Source: Endocalyx cinctus (Eukaryota; Ascomycota; Sordariomycetes; Amphisphaeriales; Apiosporaceae). From it: a DNA stretch of 64,000 nt. Position numbers and translations under genes: made by a program. How positions within the stretch are numbered: the stretch's first letter is position 1; every line of letters begins with the position of its first letter. The notes under the pieces were generated by a model. It did no database searches. It saw only the letters and a list, made by a program, of their open reading frames with translations, and was not told where the DNA came from. Where the stretch lies: contig BCKC01000006.1 in NCBI GenBank assembly GCA_001600455.1, positions 620,001 to 684,000 on the forward strand. The letters are read 5' to 3'. Shown in pieces: positions 57,123-64,000 of this stretch.

Positions 57123-60100
57123 TTAGATGTAGTACATGGAATTTCGTAGGTTCAGGTGCACCTCAGTCGAGATCACTTTAGAGTTATCTGCCGTCTTAGG
57201 CTCGTCGGGATTTAACGACACCGTCGATTGAGTGTCCGAGAATTCGCGCTCGAAGACGTCGGCAAAGTACACGCGCTGTCGGGTACAGACGATATCGGCG
57301 TAGTAGGCCGGAGGACAGATACTGACGGCTTTGGTGGCCCGTCCAAACAAGTGGCATAACTCGAAAGTGAGCTTCTGTAGGTTGTTGGCCGCCTTGTCTC
57401 CGTAAGTGCCCCGGAATACTTCGTCCAGGAGGACCGTGTAATGAGCCGGCTTCGACGTTCCTTGAAGTCCGTTTTGTGCCGTGAGAAAAAAGTCCCAAAT
57501 CGCGGCCTGCGTCACACCTCGGTCGACAACCGTACCGCTCTTCACATTGCGAGACTTCGTCATGTGTTGATGGTCAGAGGGGTAAAAACGGGTGCGGTGT
57601 CGCTTGACCGACACGATCAACGAAATCTTGGCCTTTTGGTTGGCGGGATATACGGCGGCGCAAGCCTCCCGGATTAAATGTAATTCCGTTTCAAGCACAG
57701 CTTTAAACTGGCCTTCGGACACGCCATCGCGATAGATCACTATGTTTTCCGGTACAGCCCCGTTGTTGTTTGAGCGCCACGATCTCAGGCTATCCGCAAA
57801 TCTGCCTTGGAGTTCCTTACCCAGCATCTCCACTCTCCCAGTGTGAGCCCAAGAGGTGGCAGGCCACTGGGATAAGTCACGGTCAACGCTCCAGACCATT
57901 CCGACCAAGCTAGGCATCCCATCGGCTTTTCCAGATACGTTGGTTGGGTGGGTAACGTCGTAGCCGACCACCATGGTCTTTCCCTCTTTTACTAGTGTTA
58001 CCTCGTTAAGAAGACTGTGATTTCCACCACCCATCTTTAAATTGACCTTCAAGCCGATATTGGCAAATAACTGAGGGTCGCCCCGTTTTATCAAGGTTGA
58101 CTGCACGAGATGTACGGTGTGGATACCGAGATCAATGTCACACAACTTCTTGACCGCTCCGTAAAACTCGGTATCCGTCTTAGCTCCTGGAAGGACGACG
58201 AAAGTTATCTCCGGTTTGGTAGCCGCTATATTATGGAAAGTTTGCTTCAAGTCTCCGGAAGCGTTTTGACGACGGGCATATATGCGTTCGCTAATGACGG
58301 GTTTGTCCGCGATTTCTATGCCCATCGTTTGTATAAATTTGACGCAGCTCATTATTTTGTCCTTCACTTCTGGGTCTGGATCAGGAGAGCCTCTTCGGTA
58401 GTTCGCGTCGCTAATCTGAACCCAAGCCCAGGAAAGAATCTTACGGCCAGGCTTCGTGAAACGAACGTTTGTCATATTCCAGCTTCCGTCGATTACATCA
58501 ATATTCTTCTTGAATAGCCTCTGGTCGTGATATACGATCTTGGGAGGGGGAATTTCTCGACCTCTCACTGTCAGCAAATTTTTGTCTACCGTAATTCCGA
58601 AGGCATTCTAGAATCAAAAATTCGTGTATCAGCATATATTTTAAACGTTAGCGCAGAGAAATAACTTCTTACAAGGGTTTCATTCCCGTCTAATCCAAGT
58701 ACCTGACGGCCTGTTGATGAAATTGACGTGGCATTGGCGAAAGGCGAACGGCAAGAAAAGTTGATCATCTCCTTAGTCTCATTCGGAGTAGTCTTACGGA
58801 CGAGAGGTTGACCTTCAATTATTGTCACTAGTTCATCCGGTAAGTAGATCGGTTTTGCCTTGGTCCCAACGTTGATGACCCATAGACTTTTATCCAGTTC
58901 CTTATTGTATCCTAGTGTTTTATGTTAGTATAAGCAGATTATCAAGGGAATTGTAGTGGGTACATACTCAACTGGTAATATCGAGAAATGGTGATATATT
59001 CGTCACCTTTCACATTCATGCCGGCAGGAACTGGACTTCTGAGAAAGAATGATACGTCATCCGGTCCGGCCTCCCGTTTCCGGACTCTCGGCCGATTCTC
59101 ACCTTGTCCGTCGCTAGGATCCGCGAAACCACAAATAACCTTTTGATAGGTGGAGCCAGGAATGCCTTGGCCTTGGCCTTGACCCTTCCCTTTGCCCTTC
59201 CCTTTGCCCTTCTCTTTCCCGGATGTCTCTGGTAGTCTGGTGCAGACCACCCGAAGTTTCGAGATACACCGTTGGACGTATTGAAAGCGATCACCTCGTG
59301 TTCTGAGCTCTCTAGCGATTTGTGAGACTCTTCCGACAGGGCGAAAGACTCCATGAGCAACATCGGCATTGAGTAGCAATTGACCTGTGGCTGGGCGAAC
59401 ACTCTGAAAATATCCACGGATGATGGTATTGAGCCCGCTGTCATCCAGCAGCTTACTCTCTCCCGGCATATCCAGAGGAAAGAAGCGGCTTGATCCCAGG
59501 ACAGATCTCCGCACACCGACACCTTGGGTGTAAATGCTCATCTTCCGAACATCAAATCCCAGAATTACATTGATCGCATCAACAATCTTGGGAAATTTGG
59601 GGAAATCCACGTCGCCCGTTGGGTCGTGCATGGTATCGAGATACTGAAGCAGCTGAGATACATTGATGTATTCCTGGTCTTTGAACACGACTCGGTACTC
59701 GTCATTTCTGCCCTCGTCAGTATACTGTACTTTGATGACCGGGCCTTCTTCGGGAAACTTGAACGGCGCCCGAGTGATAACCCGACTTTTGAATTCGGAC
59801 GCATATTGACTGCCCGAGGCAACCTGGTTGAGAGCTGATCTGATAATACTCTGAAGCTTTTTACCCTTTACCTCCCTGGGCTTGTCTTTCTTTCCAGATT
59901 TCTTCTTGGGGTTCTGGGATTGGGCCTTTTCTCCCTCTGAAGACTCTGTTTCGATTTTGGCCACTTCTAAATGATATCCGATAAGATCCTGAACTCGGAC
60001 ATTCAGCCTGTAGTAGTTTGTCCACAAAGTGACTTCGACACCTAGATCTCCGTAGGCTGGTCGAAAAGGGAACCAGTCCTTGGCTGAAACAGCTTTATCC

Positions 60101-60583
60101 TTGGATTGAGATAGCTGCATTTGAGACATCTTGGAGGTGACGTTTGCCATGCTATGCTGCTTCACGATCTTGTTCTCCAGAGTAGTGATTTTTGGGTCTG
60201 GCTGGGGGAGAGGGTTATTTCCGGATTGTCTGGATCATTGTTAGAATCTCGTCAATGGTATATTACGAGAGCCGGTTTTGAGAAACAAACCTGAAAACCA
60301 AACCTTCGCCCGCAAACTTGTCCCCTCGACCAGGTCTTCGGCCTCCACGGTCTCCGCGTCCTCGGTCACCACGATCACCTCCGTAATCTCCTCCCCGACC
60401 TCGGCCACCGCGATCACCTCCGTAATCTCCTCCTTGGCCTCGGCCGAAGCCGGAGAAAGTGGCACTGCCACCGCGACCTTGATTACCATGTCCACGCCCT
60501 CCGCGTGGGCCGGCACCTCCGCGGTCTCCACGGTCCCCACGAGGTGCGCCTCGGCCTCGGCCTCGGCCACGTTGGTCCGACAT
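57123..60583 (-). CDS. Argonaute, QDE-2-type with RGG N-terminus
   Basis: Guide-RNA-binding slicer of the fungal RNA-silencing pathway. Four exons on the minus strand: 60583-60291, 60229-58968, 58911-58673, 58607-57123, giving 1092 aa. Residues 1-97 (exon 1) are Arg/Gly repeats (RGGRGRGGDYGGDRG), a low-complexity RNA- or protein-binding tail. The N and linker region follows (PAYGDLGVEVTLWTNYYRLN, VVFKDQEYINVSQLLQYLD), then the PAZ region with an internal low-complexity insert of alternating Gly-Lys and Gly-Gln (about residues 425-440). The PIWI domain spans about 700-1060, with VGYDVTHPT, IYRDGVSEGQF and AHYTVLLDE. The catalytic tetrad appears complete: Asp815, Glu858 (RVEML), Asp892, His987. 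The end NLRNSMYYI is the family's usual C-terminus. Whether it acts in quelling or meiotic silencing cannot be told here. Confidence 0.96.
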
Positions 60584-61642
60584 CTTACAATACTCGTATC
60601 AAAATACGCACGCTGTCCTAAGAAATTGTTAGAATATATCGACTCGTGGATGGAGCGTCTCGTGCTGGGAGATTGGCCGTGTCGACCTCTCGGGAGAAGG
60701 AGGAAGAGGAGAAGAAGAAGAAGAGGGGGAGGGAAGGTTAAGCTGGGCCTAATCAATGATGAAAATATGGACATAAATTATTGACAATAGTCAATTACTA
60801 AAAGGTAAATGGTTGATATTATGGGTAGAATAAAATATGATGTCAGGATGACCACACCAAAATGCTGTAGGTCAACATTCTATATGAAATCTGCATCTAA
60901 ATAGGGAAAAAAAAAAAAGAAAAAAAAAGGCGATGGATGTCTTTGAATACAAGAAATTGGAACTTACAGGATAGATATGAAAGCCTCTATGTCAATCAAT
61001 CTGGCGAGAAAGAATATTTAGAAATAAAGAGAAGTAATGATACCAGTCGTTCTATTATCAGTACATAAAGATGGTCATGTATTGTATACTGTGAAGTTGT
61101 CAGCAAAGAGGCTAGAAGAATTGGTGTGATGTGTAGTGGATAGCTCCAACAGGTTGATTGATCTTAGATGAGTTGATAAACCGCTTGAAAGCAGTGTCAA
61201 TGCCCCAATATGCAAGTTAACGGCTTAAAGTTAGCAGTAGGATGGGCAAATAAGGCTGGCTCTATCCAGATATAAAAGTGGAAAAACTAAGAGGAATATA
61301 TAGGTAGTAAATGTCAAAGGAAGATACTTACCAACCAACCTATGCAGGTATAATTTATATGTTGGTAACAGTCAATGATATAGCTAGGTTGACTCAAAGT
61401 AGGAAACAGAAATTATACTAGAAGAAGAAAACGCAGTAGAAGAAGGAAACGAAAGAAAAAAAAGATGTATAAGAAGTAAAAGAAGAGAATGATGTTTTTG
61501 TTTGTATGAAGTGTAGCAATTCAGAAATGCATATAAGAAGTATCTACCTTAGCTAGTGAGTGACTCTACTGTAACAAATGGTACATGGATACATCCATAC
61601 ATGATTATCCTCGACAGTCTAACTGCGTAGTGCTTAGTACTC

Positions 61643-61674
61643 AGTACCTATTCGGTACCTATTCGGTACCTATT
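61643..61674. repeat. Three-copy 11-base tandem repeat
   Basis: GGTACCTATTC recurs with slight variation; each copy contains a GGTACC palindrome. It lies in the right-hand spacer and no function is evident. Confidence 0.7.
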
Positions 61675-62812
61675 ATTTCCTTCGATAGTACGATAGTAAC
61701 GATACTTTAAGTAATAACTTGTAACGTACAGGAGTTACTTAGTGTCCAACTGTAATGGATAATTCAAAATAAATTAGGTCCTAAGGATACCTGTATACAC
61801 TGCTGAAAGATAAGTTACCTGCCAGCCTGCCTAGATATTCGCTAGGTATATGTTTAAGTATGTACCTAAACACCTAGGTAGTGACTTCTCTGGTTGCTCC
61901 CCCAGTTACCGAAATCATCAAAGGAGAGAAGCAAGAAAAAGCAATGTTCTTCAGCATGGTTCTTCACCGCATATATCGTCTCAACATATTAGAAATATAC
62001 TACATATAACTCTCATCCCTTCCCATCTACATATAGATATCTGTAGGTATATCTTCTACATATAACGTTGTAAGGTCAGAGCGGTGTAAATCCAAACTAC
62101 CATAAAACCCCGGTAGCCTTTTACCCATTACGCACTATCCATGTCCATATCCATATCGAAGGAAATACGCTAGGCCTTAACGAGGTGAAATGGTGGGATA
62201 ATTGTTAGGGTGCTCTATGATATGAGTGGGATGCATGAGGAATGGTGTGGGTACCCTCTGGGTACCACGCCATACCGTTTTATAGACTATACTACTGTAT
62301 ATATACTGTGTCACAGTATGTGAACTGTGACAATAATAGTTACCAGTAACAGGAAGAGAGACCCACTATTTCAGCTTGCTTTGAAAATACTGTATGTATT
62401 TATGGGGGGTTTTTTTTTTTAATCAGTTTGATAACCTGGTAACTTGACGCTTCCTGGTTACCCGGCTGCCCGGTCGCCTGGTTTACTACTTCCGTATACT
62501 ACACTCTCCAGATACTACTGCGGGAAGCTGGGAGTTTTCTTTGGTACTCTCCAGGGCTGTACTGTGTATACACAGTAGTTGGCATTTCTAAAACATACGA
62601 TATCTTATCGCATCGTGCGATAACAAAAAGCTGGTGACGGTATATACTTACTGTGTAAGTAATTCTTATGGGTATATAATCTGATATATCTATAATCGTC
62701 TTAAGTAAATATCCATCTTATCACACTGAACTGACTGATAGATTAGTACTCGCCATCGTTATCACCACTACCGCCAACTACTCCAATTTACTCTCAGTAA
62801 ATCGCTATTATA

Positions 62813-63163
62813 ATGACTTCTTTAATATCAGATATCCAAACTCAACAAGCTCTCGCTGTATTTCAAAATACCCTCCTAAGTACCATCTCCATCCTTAGTT
62901 ACACCACCTTCGATCCTCGAGTTGGAAATGATACCGACAGGTATACTAAAATAACGAACCTATCATTCAGCAACCAGCGGCCTCTTGACTGGCCGGAACG
63001 AGTAGGACGGCGCCAACGAATGCTGCAGAAATTTCCCCTCTCGGTAGGACAACCCCTGCAGAAATGGAACGACGATCAGATGTGGCGGAACCCAAGTAAC
63101 ATGGGTGCCGTGGTGTCAGATGACAGGTCGAACTTCTTCTCAACAAAACGGGCGATGCCATGA
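62813..63163 (+). CDS. Weak 116-codon ORF, unknown
   Basis: A single ATG-started ORF (MTSLISDIQTQQALAVFQNT) that is Ser-rich at first and mixed basic/acidic later (QRPLDWPERVGRRQRMLQKF). It has no recognised domain, no clear introns and no evident promoter or homologue. It may be a real small gene, the start of a longer spliced gene or chance. Confidence 0.25.
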   Translation: MTSLISDIQTQQALAVFQNTLLSTISILSYTTFDPRVGNDTDRYTKITNLSFSNQRPLDWPERVGRRQRMLQKFPLSVGQPLQKWNDDQMWRNPSNMGAVVSDDRSNFFSTKRAMP

Positions 63164-63978
63164 CTAGTTATCGTCGACCGTTTCTTTTTTTTTCTTCTTG
63201 ATCGTGGCGGTGATGCTTGCTCTGCTCTCCAAGAAAAGAAAAGAAAAAAAGAAATGAATGAAAAACCTACCCTGTCTGCCTGTCTCTTGGCTTTCCGTTT
63301 GCTTGGGATGAAAAAGGTTTATGTATTATTATCTGAAGATGTTTGCTTAGGGTACCTATATATGTAAGTCATCAATTTCCGAGCATGAAGGGACGATGCG
63401 CTGTACATCGGGTGTGGTACAATAACATGGTGACCAGCCGAAGTCTTCGACCTTGAAGTATCAACACCATGCCAGCCAGGTAACTGTATACAATATTCCC
63501 GAATACAATTATCTATAGCACGTACTTTGCGGTTAATCTTTCTGCATTGGCTGGAACTTCTTCTATAATTATTGCACGGTAACGTGCTTTGGGAGCAATT
63601 AGCCACGAATTTTCCTAATGCATATTCCCATGACTTCTGTGCGCAAACGCTCTCGGCGACCGACCATTTCAAAGCTGGGATCAAAGTGCAAACAGCATTT
63701 CGGAATATTATTGGCTCATGTCTTGGGAGAAGATAGATCAACATACCCGCAGGTAAACACCTTCCTTTCTGCGGAATTGATACTGCGAAATCAGCGTTTC
63801 CGCATCAAGAATGCGGGCAATGATGGTCGCAGAATGCGGATTGATTTGACAATAGGGATTGGCTACTTCTCTTTTTGCTTTTCGGTTTATTTATTTCTCG
63901 GTAAATTTCCATTGCTCTCGACTCCCTTCGTCGACAGCAACTCCCCGAAGCTGTATCCAATCAGGAAGCCTCCAAATC

Positions 63979-64000
63979 ATGGCGAAGACCTTCCTCGGGT
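63979..64000 (+). CDS. Possible gene start cut by the window edge
   Basis: ATG GCG AAG ACC TTC CTC GGG, in good context (aatcATGG), preceded by a pyrimidine-rich leader and continuing open to the end of the window. Only seven codons are visible, so no identification is possible. Confidence 0.3.

Larger units (their letters stand above)
60584..63978. other. Right-hand spacer
   Basis: AT-rich, with no supported gene apart from a weak 116-codon ORF (listed separately). It contains the Argonaute promoter, an 11-base tandem unit (GGTACCTATTC, about 61643-61674) and several small inverted repeats, such as TTATCGCA/TGCGATAA (62605-62623). The end, from about 63850, looks like the promoter of a gene starting at 63979. 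Confidence 0.5.

Noticed and set aside
63319..63744. 141-aa minus-strand ORF with several cysteines
   Set aside because: No signal peptide or regular Cys spacing, and it lies in the apparent promoter of a plus-strand gene at 63979.
1..64000. CRISPR array, prokaryotic operon or phage
   Set aside because: Introns, gene families and spacing are fungal; no regularly spaced repeats with unique spacers are present.

Overview
The window is nuclear DNA of a filamentous ascomycete, most likely a Sordariomycete (Pezizomycotina); I cannot place it to genus. The reasons are short spliceosomal introns (mostly 50-190 nt, GTAAGT/GTACGT-type donors, CTAAC-like branch points, TAG/CAG acceptors), monocistronic genes on both strands, long A/T-tract-rich spacers, and a fungal gene set: GDP-mannose pyrophosphorylase, Rxt2, an NPC1/Ncr1 sterol transporter, a QDE-2-type Argonaute and an Opi3 methyltransferase. 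I rebuilt the exon structures by hand; in every multi-exon model the frame closes and the total length is a multiple of three.

Layout. The first 25 kb is gene-poor: a possible decayed Ty3/gypsy fragment (about 2.74-3.17 kb), protein farnesyltransferase beta (4.8-6.4 kb, +), a 6 kb spacer, a small double-stranded-RNA-binding protein (12.5-13.4 kb, +), a 5.4 kb purine/pyrimidine-biased desert holding a cloverleaf-like foldable segment near 17.2 kb, mannose-1-phosphate guanylyltransferase (18.8-20.2 kb, +), a spacer with a 146-bp tandem duplication, and an acidic unknown protein (23.1-23.9 kb, +). From 26 kb genes are denser: glycerol kinase (+) converging on an Nramp metal transporter (-), phospholipid methyltransferase Opi3 (-), Rpd3L subunit Rxt2 (-), then divergently the TRAPPC11-like trafficking protein (+), an intronless class III aminotransferase (+), the NPC1-like sterol transporter (+), a CUE/DUF1771/Smr protein resembling Cue2 (-), a NAPE-PLD-like metallo-hydrolase (-), an unknown 177-aa protein (-) and Argonaute (-). 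A gene may begin at the right edge (63979).

The genes are mostly single-copy housekeeping functions, not an obvious cluster. Several touch lipids (farnesylation, glycerol phosphorylation, PE methylation, N-acyl-PE hydrolysis, sterol export), and two bind RNA or small RNA (dsRBD protein, Argonaute), but they are spread over tens of kilobases and I infer no joint regulation. The more unusual signals are non-coding: two short words strongly repeated in the spacers (TACTCCGTA, TACCTAGGTA), several perfect hairpins just downstream of genes, a 24-bp perfect palindrome, and the cloverleaf-like element.
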